In this document: positions 44,901-56,900 of the stretch, one piece after another | Layout: the number at the start of each line of letters is the position of its first letter | Position numbering within the stretch: position 1 is the first letter of the stretch | Assembly: GCA_013396635.1 (NCBI GenBank) | Contig: WBMW01003941.1 | Coordinates: forward strand, 1,761-65,760 | DNA: 64,000 nucleotides | Direction: 5' to 3' | Origin: Penelope pileata | Taxonomy: Eukaryota; Chordata; Aves; Galliformes; Cracidae | Notes under the pieces: generated by a model | The model's database searches: none | Told to the model about the DNA's origin: nothing | What the model saw: the letters and a program-made list of their open reading frames with translations, nothing else | Program-made: the position numbers and the translations under genes

Positions 44901-47900
44901 CTACTGGCAGCAGCAGCAGTTGTGCTGTCTGCTTGATTTTTACACCTGTTTTCTCCTTTTTATTCACCCTCCCCCTGGATGGCTAAAAGCAAGTAGGAAA
45001 GATGGAAGAACTGGTGGAAGAACTTGGGTTGAGCTGCTGTGTGTCAGCAGGGCCATGGCATCAGCAGTATTCAAGAGCTTAGTACGTGTCTTCAGGGCTT
45101 GCTACAGCCCTGCTTGCTCAGAGGAACTTGCTGTTGTACCCAAGCACCTGAGGTTTCTGGGAGCAGCTAGGAATCAAGTGGAAGAGTTGGGTGTGAAAAG
45201 CATCAGGAAGATTGGAAGAAGTGACATTGTTCTTCCCTCTCACTTGATCACGTGGCAGAGGGTTGGAGTGAATCCGTTAGCACAAGGGCATGAGTCCTGC
45301 CTGGTGTGGGTCTAGAGGGGAGAATTTTCCTGCCAGACTAATGTGGTTCACAGATGGGATTTTTTTTTCTTTGTAAGTGGTTGAGAATGCTCTGCACCCA
45401 TAAATGAAAAATGTGGCCAGTGAAAACAGACTTGAAGCTGCATGTTCTCCTGCTTGTTGTAAGCCATGGTGAGGTACCATGGTAATTCAGTGGGAACCTC
45501 CATCCCATTCTTGTGCTGCTCAGGTTGAGATGCTCTGTCTGTGAGAGATGAAGATTCCTTCAGCCTGCCATATACCTGGTCACTGTGTAGGGTTAGGACT
45601 AGGGAATGGTGGGTGAGAAAGCACAGAGCCCCAGCGTGAGTGGGGTTGCAGAGGAGCTGCCAAGCTCCTCTTCTGTGCCAGAAGGTTTCAGTGTAGGGTC
45701 TTTTTCAAGGTGACCCCAGGTGGGGTGGGTGTAGGAACTGCTCAGTGCCCAGCATTAGGGTTTGGAGCCCCACCATCCTGTGCCCTGGGATGCTGTTCCG
45801 CAGCGTGTTCCTGTGTTTCCTCCAAGGTTAGCTGTCCTCAGCTCTTGGCAGTCTGCACCCATTCCCTGGCTGTACTGTGGCTAACATTTACTGGTGAATA
45901 TAGGGATTTTCTGCATGTTTGAAGTATTCAGTGCTTTAAGATAGAGGAATGATTCTTAATGTTGTTGGCAGCCACATTTTTATTTCTTTGATCTTTTTTC
46001 ATTTATTCAGCCCAATTCTGTTTCATCTGGGTTTTCTATGGAGAGTCCTTCTACCTTCCTAAAACTTTCTGTTCCCTGTCGTGCAGGCAACAGCAAAGCT
46101 CTGCTGTGAGAGTATGTCCATGTGCTTGTGATGATCGTAGCGTGTTGCATGACCACTAACCTTCTAATGTGCAAACACTGCTTGGTTTTCGGTTGTCCCA
46201 TTAATGCTTTTTTTTGTGCTTTCTACCTGTATATCCAGCATCAGCTTTTGTTCAGTTCTGTCTGGTTTTTGTGTGTGTTAAGTATAAATTTTTTAACCCA
46301 GTGTTATTTTTTTTTTCCCATGGTTTTAATTGATTTGCAGTTCCTTTAGAAGACAAGTGTCTTGGGGATTAGGGTGACTTAATACAACTTAGACGTGGGT
46401 GGGCAGCATCCATTATTCTATGATTCCTGTGATGGGAATTGCTGCTGCAATTGCTCTCTCAAGTCCCAAGGTTGTCACCCTTTTATGGCTTCCTGTAATG
46501 CCAGAGATCATTCCTTGTCTTGGCTGTGGGGTTCTATATTGAGCATGCTCAGCAAATACCCCTCAGAAGGGCACCTCTTGCTGCAGCTCTGAGGAGGAGC
46601 TGTGTTCGTGGCCGTGGGAGCAGGCAGCACATTGCTGGATGGAAATTGTCTACACCACAGCTCAGGGAAGGCTTGGCTGCAGAGTATCGGCTTAAATGAA
46701 AACATTACAGGGAAGGAAGCTCTGATCAGATTATCTCAGCCAGCCATTCCACCTCACCAAACTAACCTGAGTGCTCCTGACTCTGTAGCCTTGGCTGGAC
46801 TTCATGTCCTCCCCTTGGAGACTGGAGGCAACCTGGAAATGCCATTGCATCCCCCCACTTGGACATGAGTTTTGGGTTCTTCACGTTCCTGTACTGAGCA
46901 TGCTCATTGGTGCCCAGCATCCTCTTGCTGGGCCCAGGTGACAGCTGCTGGTGAAGGGCTGGTGTTCTGGGTTTGTTGTCTTTCACTCATTTTCTAGGTC
47001 TTCTTGTCTCTTTTCTCTGGCTCTGGTGACAGGCACGATCCGTAAGGCTCAGAACCTTCTGAAACAGTACTCTCAGCATGGTCTAGATGGGAAAAAGGGG
47101 GCCTCTAACCTCATTCCTATGGAAGGTAATCACAGCTCAAGCTACTTCACCTTTGAGCTTCTCTGTGTTATCAGCCTTGCTTTTCCAGGTGGAGCTTCCA
47201 TTAGCCGAGTGCTTGATGGACAGCATCAGATAAATACAGCTTGGGGAACTGGGAAGGTAGTGGAGTGCCAAATTAATTCTCTGAATGTAGTGTCTAAATT
47301 TCAAAGTCTCTGGAGACCTAAGTGCAGATGGAGAAGAGTCCTAAAGCAGTTAGTCCATCATAGGGACGTGGCTAATGGAAGCTCTGCTGTGATGACATCT
47401 GCCTGTGGTGTTCCTGTTCTCTTTTCTTTTTGCCTGGACTTGGAGACATTCCGTTTCCCAGTGACCTTTCCAAACCTGGTGCAGAAGTGTCATGCCACAG
47501 TGAGCCCAGTACATCATACCTGTATGTCTTCTCTGTGGAGACCTAAATGGTCTCTTTCCATATTCCAATCTCCTCTGCTCATAGAGATCTTATCAGAGAG
47601 GGAGGAAGAGGTCACTTGCTTCAAAGCATCTGTGAGACCTTGTTACCTCCTGCTACATATTTGTCTGAAGTAGATCTCATCAGAACTTATGGTGTAGTCT
47701 ACTGAATCCTGGACAATGACTAACATCATTCATTGGGGGTGAAAAAATGCTCAGTGCTGAGCAGGAGATGAGCTTTGAGTTTGATTTGTAATGATTGTGG
47801 GTACAAATTGGACTTGTAGTGCCTGCTATCCAGTTCAGAGCTTAAGGCAGGAGGTTCAAGTGACACCTGTGGCCCAAGAAATGCTTTAACTCTCACTTCT

Positions 47901-50900
47901 CATCAGGTTTCAAAGGGTTGCTACTGCTACATAGCCCCATATAAAGGGATTTGGTTAGGTAGCATTCCTGGGACTGTGTAGGGAAAAAATGTCAATCAGA
48001 TGAAACGAGCCAAGCTTGAAGCAGCTTCCAGCCAGTGTGAGCATCCATGCTGTAACCACCCTGGATAAATTGCGCCTTCTGTTTGTGCCGGCTGCCATCT
48101 CACTAGGTCATGAGCATGATTTACGAGTTAAACACCTTTCCGATACCCTGAGCGACAAGCATGGGCCGGTTGCTGGTAAGTACCATGTTGTCACTTCATA
48201 ACCAGCTGGCTAACATCCCTTCTTTTCAGCATGTTTCACCGTAGTCTTGTAGCCGGTGGCTGTTCATCTACGTGGGCAGTCCTGGAGCATGGGCCTTGTC
48301 TGGCTGTGAAGCTCTGGCTCTTCTCAGTAGAATTCACTCCTACTAATTCCACACACCCCAAGCCTTCAAACAGGGGACCCCAATTTTGTCTAACCAGGGG
48401 CTGGTGGCCACCATGCTGAGGGGCTCTCTCCTGTAGGTAGCCACTGGCTTGTTGAAGTGAAGCAAGCAGGGAAGGGATCACGTGTGGCATGCAGTACGAT
48501 GGGCCACTCTCCACCCTAGGCCATGCATAGAACCACAGCACATTTGCATGTCACTTGCTGACCAGAACTTCTAAAAGGTCATCCCAAGGTACCTGTCAGT
48601 GTAGGGAAGAATCGGTTCTTTCTCCATTGAAAGTTGGTGATGCTGCTGGCAGGAGGGAAGCAGCAGCCTGTAGCTTAGAGAAGCCTCTCTGTGTTAATTT
48701 TGCTGGTTTTTAGAGGTTGCTACAGGGGTCTGAGCAATGCAGGATGATGTGAGTCCATTTGTGTCTGTCCTGTTGACACATCCAGCTGGGGGCTGGCATG
48801 AGTTGGTGTGTGCCCTTGTATCTTACTGGCACTTCTTATCATAGATTTTATAGACTTCTTATGCTTAGCATATAGGTTCCTCACTGGGTCTTTGCTTGAG
48901 ACATTCATGCACTAGGAACTTGAATATTCACATTTGAATGCTGCATTTTGTGGCAGATACCTCACCTAACTGTGCTGATACTCCTGCTTCATGGGATTGA
49001 ATAGTTCATCCACCTCTTAGAATTTTTGATTACTGCCTGTGGGAAGAGGCTGCCTTCCAGGAGAGCCTTGATTTCTCAGAAATGTTGATGCAAGATGGCA
49101 GTTCTTCATCTGCCTGATGGAAGGAGATAGGGAATTCTAAAAATACAAGCAGAGATGTTGAATAATTCACCTCAGACCTCCCCTAGTTTAGTGCTCTGTG
49201 TTCAAGCCTTTGATTAAATTTAGTTTGTATCCCAGAAGAGCTTCAAACTTGCCTTCTGTCATGAGGCTGGGAAGAGCTGGTGTTGTCCTATGTGTCCATT
49301 TCCTGAACCATGGATGACTTTGCATGCCTCCTGTGGGGTATGCCTAGCTTTCCATGCACAAGCCAAGGGGGCAGCTCTTGGTTTCACACCAGGACAGGCA
49401 CAAAGCCAGAACTGCCTGTCTAAGAAGAACTTTGTACTTTTTGTGTAACCCAAGGCCTTGGAATGAGCAGAGCTGCTGGAAGTTCAATGCAAATTTGGTT
49501 CTCTCAAAGACATCTTGCCCTTACAGGGAGGGATGATGTGTTCGACATCGAGATTGACGCGTATATTCACTGTGTGAGTGCCTTTGTCAAACTGGCCCAG
49601 AGCGAGTACCAGCTCCTGACAGAAATTGTCCCAGAGCACCACCAGAAGAAGACTTTTGATTCCCTCATCCAGGTCAGTTGAGCCTCCCCCCTTGGTTTCT
49701 CTTGTAAAGATTACATACAAGTTATTTTTCCCTTCTTCGTTGTGAGGATGTGGATTCTACCACTTGCTGTGGGTGCCCAAGAGCAGCATCGCTACCAGGG
49801 CTGTCCTCCAGAAGCTGTACAACCTTGCCATACTAAAAATGGCTCATAAGCTGAATTGGCACCCTTGATGAGTATCCTTCATTGAGCTCCTTGTGCTGCA
49901 TGGGCAGAAGTCATGCTGCTTAATTCTGACTGACTGGCTTTGTTGCAGGAGTCGTTAGATAACTTGATCATGGAGGGGGATAACATTGTCTCAGCAGCCC
50001 GGAAGGCCATCATCCGACACGACTATTCGGCTGTGCTCACAATCTTCCCCATCCTCAAACACCTCAAGCAGATGAAGCCAGAATTTGACCAGGTCTTGCA
50101 GGTGAGTTTGATGGGATTGGAGAGGCTCTAGTGGCTTGAGTTGTCTGGAGAACTTTGAAAGGGATGACTACAGGGGCTTTGAACAAAGCAATGTCACTTC
50201 TGTCCTTCAGCATGGACTGGGAGTGACAGGTGCAGCTTGCTCCTTTCTGTGATGCTGGACCAGCATCCCAGCATCTCTCAGCAGCAGTCCTCTCCACTTT
50301 GTTGTGACTTGGGGATGAACTGTGTACATTATTCTGCAGTATACATGACCTCTGCAGTGTTTCATCTCTGACACTGTTGAGCTTAGTTTAGACTATCCTC
50401 GCTGACACCTGGAAGATCATCTGCACTGAGGAGAGCCTGCTTGGACCATGACACAATATTCTCCAGGTATCAAATATAGCATCCAGGTTTAGCAAGGCAA
50501 TTTTCCATCGGCTTCCAGCTGGAACTGATGACTAATGCACCAGCCTGCTATATCAGGTACTGCATGAGAGGAAAGATGAGAGGGAGCAAGTCCTGGTTGT
50601 CATCGGTGTCACAGTGTCTTCCCCTTGTGGCAGATGTGAATACATGGAGAATTGAGAATGAGATGTTTGGATGGGAGAGAAAGGAGTACAGGTGCTGGAC
50701 AAAGGGTCAGGTACTGCTTGGTTTCTTTCTCTGATCTGTTGTGGGACTATTCCAGGGAACAGCAGCAGGCACAAAGAACAAACTGCCAGGGCTGATCACT
50801 TCCATGGAGACTACCGGTGCGAAGGCACTAGAAGAGTTTGCTGACAATATTAAGGTAGGATTACACTTTGTGTTCTCTCTAGCAAGACAAGCAGGTTTAA

Positions 50901-53900
50901 AAGGAAGGCTTTCTGAGCAGAACTCCCATTTTAGCTTTCTGCTTTCCTGAATGAGGCCACCTACTTTCTGACTTCAAAGCAGGGCTCTGCTTGCTGGATC
51001 ACATTCGAGGGTCAACTGCAAATAGTCAGCACTCTTGGCTGGTTTCAAATACAAAAGGCCTCTGTAGATATCAAAGTCAAATTTCAGAATTTAACCCTAT
51101 TTAAAAAGAAAGAAAATTGACTTGAAAAGTTTAGGAGGACTCAGGCTAAACTGTCTCTGTGTCAAATGGGGTTGGTGAATGTAGTGCCCTGTAGGTGAGC
51201 TGAACTTCTGGTGATCACATGCTGAATAAAACCCCTGTGGTCATGAGCTGTCAGTGCATAGAAGCTATGTTTACTGAGCACCAGGAGATGGCACTGTGAG
51301 AGACGAGTCTGGGGATGCTGAGAGGCTGGATAAACAAGCCTACAGCTCACTTGCAGCAGCAGTTGTTTTGTAGATGCCTTCCATTTCCTTACATGCTCAC
51401 CTTATGTCTCTTTGTTCCTTCTTAGAATGATCCAGACAAGGAATATAACATGCCTAAAGACGGGACAGTTCATGAACTCACCAGCAACGTACGTGGTGAT
51501 GATTTGAATCATCCTTTGTCAAAAACAGCCTCTGAAGTGTCTTAGAGCAGTAGGGAAACTTCTTGTCTTAAATTAAGTTGTCGTGGTGTTGGAAGTGCAA
51601 TTGACTGGCTTTCATGGAGAGATTAGCTGGTTACTCTTGCTCAAAGGAGAATAGTAGTCTGTTTCTTGAAGGGTTTTGAATATGGGATGATGTGCTCCTT
51701 CATGATCCTTAATAGCAGGGCACAAAAGCAACTGACACTGTCTCCTAACCTCCCTTCCTCTCTTCCAGGCCATCCTTTTCCTACAACAATTGTTGGATTT
51801 TCAGGAGACGGCAGGTGCCATGCTGGCATCTCAAGGTACATGCATGGGGGGCTTATTTGAGCATGCGCTTCCTTCCCCAGATTGTGTGGACATCTTCCCT
51901 AAAAAGATCAAATCTCAACATGCACTGTGAGCTTGTTCTCCTCCTGTCCTTCATCCTGTGATATGTCTTGTCCTCCAATCTGCCATGGCCATGTAGTTGG
52001 TTATCTGGAGAACTCCAAGGTGTGCAGAGAGTTTCCCTGCTGGCCTTCCACATTTGCTCCTATCAGGTACTGTTTGGATGGTGTTTATTGCTGATGTACA
52101 CTGTGGTATTGAGAGGGGGTGACTTAGCCATTTAGCTTCAAGTCTGACACTGGACTGATTCTCTGTGACTGTACTGAAGTTGGGTCCAGCTGAGTTGGCT
52201 GTAGCTGGGCTGCTGGGTGATGAATTGCCTTATTTCTCTGCCACATCCTCCAGTTAGAGAACAACAGCAGTAGCAAGAACATTCTCCTCATCATCCAGCC
52301 AAAGTCAAGCTAGGAATCCTGAGCTATTCATGTGCCACATGCTGTAACAGAGGGACAAGTTTTAACTCTGCTCTTGAGGATGCTAAAGAAACTAGTTTCA
52401 GAAAAATGTACTCGTATTAAAAGCTGAGAGCGCTGGCCTCATGTAACAGGATGCAGCTGCGTATCAGCTAGAGCTTGATTCTTGGCTCTGTGCAGTGCAG
52501 CAGCTCCCAGCTCTGTAGTGAGCCCTGGCCTCATGCTTTCAAGTAGGTCAGAATAGAGCAGACTGGTGAGGTGGAGAACTGGAGCACAGCACAGGACACT
52601 GATGCAGGGCAAAGTTGTTCTCATTTTGATTTACATTCTGGTTACTGAATTTTGGTAAAGTTGTCGTGCCTGTCTGGCTGTGGACCTGACATCACTCTAG
52701 ACAGAGCATCATCAGATCAGAGGTGATTACGGCAGAGGAGTTTAGGGGAAATTCACTTCTGCTAGCGGAGACATCTGCATTGGGATGGTGAATTGCACCC
52801 AAAGCTGCCTTTCTAATGACACCTTCTAGTTGCTAGCTCAGATGCAGGTATGTGGAGTTGAGTTTGAAAACTCCCATAACAGTCTCAGTGTTGGGAAATG
52901 CATTCTTTTCCCTTCAATGTTCCCTTCAAGTGGTAGTAAAAGCAAAGCTTATCAGTTAAATGCAGTTACTCCAATCTGTTGCTTTTACTGCCCGCTGAGC
53001 AGCTCAGCAGGGCCCTATATAGCCGTGCAGAGGGAGGGTGGGATGGCTGTGCATAGCTTCTTGGAAAGGTTATATGGGCCATGCAGTTCATTTCAAGGAC
53101 CATTGAACTGCTGCTGATATGAGAGAAGGCTTTCTTTTTGTCTCAAAAGTCAGTTTGAACTGACATGGAGTGAGGTGTCTTGCTAAATGCAAACAATGAC
53201 AGTACTGACCGTGTCTCTAGCAGGGGAAGGAAGTTAGTCTTGGCCTTTTCTCCATGATCTCCAGCTCTGTTTGTGGCCTCGGAGGGACTCCTGCCTGCTC
53301 TCTTGTGTCTGTGGCTGCTCTGTGTTAATATCTGCTTAGTTCTCAAGGGGAAGGTGATCTCTAACCTGTGTTTTTGCACTTTGCATTTCTTTTTCTCTCT
53401 TCTCCCTCCCCTTTTCTCTCTGCTGTGCCTTAATCTTTTTAGTTCTTGGGGACACATACAATATTCCTTTAGATCCCAGAGGTAAGAGACTTACCCACAC
53501 GTACCCGCTCACGTTGCCTTGGACTCTTGGGATGTATGTTAATTCTTTGTCCTCCAGAAGTGATAAATAAATAAACACATAACTGAAAAGGGGAAAAAAA
53601 AGGGAGACACATAATTGAAAGGGGGGAAAGGGGAGGGTGAGTAACTCTTGCCAACGGGCTGGAGAGAATAGGGAGGGCTTGTCACCTGCAGACAAAGAGG
53701 GATGCCACATGAGCTGAAACAGGCTGAAGGCCCTCTCATGGCAGTGAATCTGTTTGGCATGGGTAGCAAATTGGCCCAGCTGGTGTCATGCTTTATCCCA
53801 TGTGTGCTTGGCTTCTCATTGTCCAACTCCTGGCAACAGGAGCCTTGGGGCCTTTCCCATGGGGATCTTATGAACTCAGACCACCCGAGCTAGGCCTGGC

Positions 53901-56900
53901 TGCCAAACTCTCTGGTGGGGAAAGGAGGAGATAGCTACCCCATGTGTCCCATGGGACACAAGCCCACCAGCCCTTGAGGGCAGAAAGCCATCCCTCTGGT
54001 GCACAGACAGAGGGACACGTGCCAGCCCACAGGCACTGCTTGCGTATGGGCAGCCACAGTCCCTTGTACAGAGCCAAGGAAGCTCTGTCAGCAACCATGG
54101 GGATGGCTGAAACTTTCCAGAGCCCTTCTGCTTCTTTCAATTACTGTTGTATGCCTGCTGTTAACAGCTCCAGCTCGTTTGTTCTCTGACTGCAAATTGC
54201 TAATGCTTAAAACCCCTTTTGGGTGGTGGGGAGAGGATGGGGAAGATGTGCTTAATGACTTGATTTCTGATCAAGAGGATGTCCTCTGAGCACTAGGAAA
54301 GGAGAGGTTTCTGTCAGGGTGCTCAGCATCTAATGCAGTTGCAAGGATCACAGGGTGCAGAGCTTTTCCATCCTCACTCTGGATAATCCACTGACAATCA
54401 GCACTGAAGCAGGGAGCTAATTTCACTGTTGATGGGAGCTCTGCACTAATTCCATAGCAACAGGGAAGGGGCTCGTTTGCATAGAGGCAGGCTGACCACA
54501 CGTGTCCTCCCCTTCCAAATGGCATGTTAACTGGCCTGAGACTCTTTTCTTTTCAGAGACCAGCTCTTCAGCTAGTAGTTACAGCTCGGAGTTCAGCAGG
54601 CGGCTGCTGAGTACCTACATCTGTGAGTACTCTGCACACCTTCCCCTTTCTGCCCCATGGACTGTTTTTCACTTGGCTCATTCTTGGGTGAAGAGCTCAG
54701 GCTGTGTCTCTCCCTGTGGTCTTTCCATGTTTGAACTGGGGTGTTATGCAGGGGTTGGATAGAATGGGTCAGACTGGATGTTTGTCCTTTTACAATTAGA
54801 CCGGACAAAGCACAATGCAGCATTTCATTTTGCTTTTGTCATCAGTTGCCTTAAACTATTTTTACGCTGCTTTTAGGGCCTTCAACTCTGCCCAGCTGCC
54901 AGAGGGGCTCTGTAAAATCTGTGTTGTGTTTAACAGTAAGATCTTGAGATGAATTCACAGTACTACCTTGTGGTGATCTATTATAATGGTGAGTCACCAT
55001 GGTGGTCAGGTCCATCAGGTTCCTTGAGATGATCCTGTGTCCTGGTGAGGCAGAGTCTGATCACCCATGCTGGCCATGGGACTTATTCTGAGCCTGTGTT
55101 GCCAGTTGCGACAGAGCAGTAGTTCACACAGGGAGGTTTTGGTGACTAGCTGAGGAAAGATCTACCTAAGGCTTGTAGGATTGCAAAGTACACGAGATTG
55201 TACCCTTGTCTGTACATTTGGTTGAGCCCGCACTGTTTGCTTTGCTGTGGGTTAACAGTGACAGCACAAAGCACTCAGTTTGAATTATCAGTAATAAGAA
55301 GTTTCAGTGCAAACCTTTTTGTCCTCTGTTGTTCCCTCTTTAAGGCAAAGTCCTGGGCAACTTGCAGCTTAACCTTCTTAGTAAATCCAAGGTTTATGAA
55401 GACCCAGCTTTGAGTGCCATTTTTCTGCACAACAACTACAACTACATTCTGAAATCTCTGGAGAAGTAAGTGTGTATCTGAGTTAATCTCTCTGAAGTCC
55501 AGGCTGATGCTAAGCACAGTTTTCAAGCGGGCTCTGATGTATTGAGTGCAGTTACTTGCAAGCCTGTCCCAGCTCTGCTTTCTTCCATTCTTGAAACTGC
55601 CCTTTTGAAACCTTTGCCCTATTTATAAACATTACACAGGAGTGGAAGATAAAAGCATCAGAGATGCCTTATGTTGCAAAGAATCCTTTCATCTCGAGAG
55701 GATTGAGGAGGTAGCTTTGGAAAGCAACCTGGAATAGCTTCTGTCTCCCAGTTTGTGCATTTCAAGGTCCCTTTTATTGTAAAGGGCACAAAAGATCTTG
55801 CTGATAGGAGCTTCTGCTAGCAGCCCTGAAAGCAGCTGGCTCACATGCTTCCTCAGGTTTTCTGTTCTTGTTTCAGGTCTGAGCTGATCCAGTTGGTAGC
55901 TGTGACACAGAAGACAGCTGAGAGGTCTTACCGGGAGCTCATTGAACAGCAGATCCAGACCTACCAGCGCAGGTCAGGTGGCATCCTCTGCTCTTCCCTC
56001 AGTTTTGTCACCATTTTGGGGAGTTTTCTGAGAGATTTGCAGCCAGTGCTGGTGGAGAGTGGGAGAGGTTCACCTCAAACAAACTAGTCTGAAACCAAAC
56101 CAAAGTATTCTGTTTCGCAAGTGATTAATTTAACTTAGGAAGTGGTCACTGTGGAAAGTTTTGGTGGGTGTTCTATCTGGGTTGGCCTTTGGGTCGTGAA
56201 TGAGGGCATAGTTGCTCTGGTGAGATATTATTAACTCCTTCTCTTTGCTCCTTTCCCATCTCGTTTCAAATGCAGCTGGTTGAAGGTGACAGATTACATC
56301 TTGGAGAGAAATCTGCCTGTCTTTCAACCAGGAGTGAAGGTGAGAGGATAGGTGAGGATGGTTTGAAGATGATAGCAGCTGCCAGAAACATCTTGTCCTT
56401 TGTCATATTCAAACATTCCCAGAGACCTTCTTTACGTCTCATGCCAGTGTTGCTCTGTGGAGTGAATACTGTGGCTGGGACAAGGTAGAGAACAGCACTG
56501 CCTTCTAATCTCCCCTGTCCCAGATTCATATAAGTCTTATTTTCTGCCTCCATTCTTCTTTTCACCTGAGCAAATACTGCTATTTTGGATTTGTAAAACC
56601 TGAACGCCTTCCCCTAGAAAGGGCTCGAAGCATAAAGGAGTCTATTTTGATGCCTGTTCTGGCTGAAAATTACCCTCCATAAACATACTTCAGATGAAAG
56701 CCAATTGTTTGTGTAGGGTGTCCTGCTCACCACAGGTTTCTCTCCTCCCTGCTTTAGGAGAGGGAATTCAAGCCGAGTAGATAGGGTATCACTTAGGCTG
56801 GATGGGGAATTTGTGGGCAAACAGTGATGCTGGAATTTGATTTCTGGAGATGAAGTAAAATCCTTTCCCTCCTTGTTGCAGCTCAAGGATAAGGAGAGGC

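Noticed and set aside
46375..46440. CR1-like tail with ATTATTCTATGATTCC in an EXOC7 intron
   Set aside because: Only about 16 bases resemble the CR1 end and no upstream CR1 phrase is present, so it is not listed as an element.
51489..51535. C/D-box snoRNA-like motifs (GTGATGA and CTGA) just after an EXOC7 exon
   Set aside because: The boxes are only about 40 bases apart, too close for a C/D snoRNA. The short inverted repeat GATGATT/AATCATC there is common by chance.
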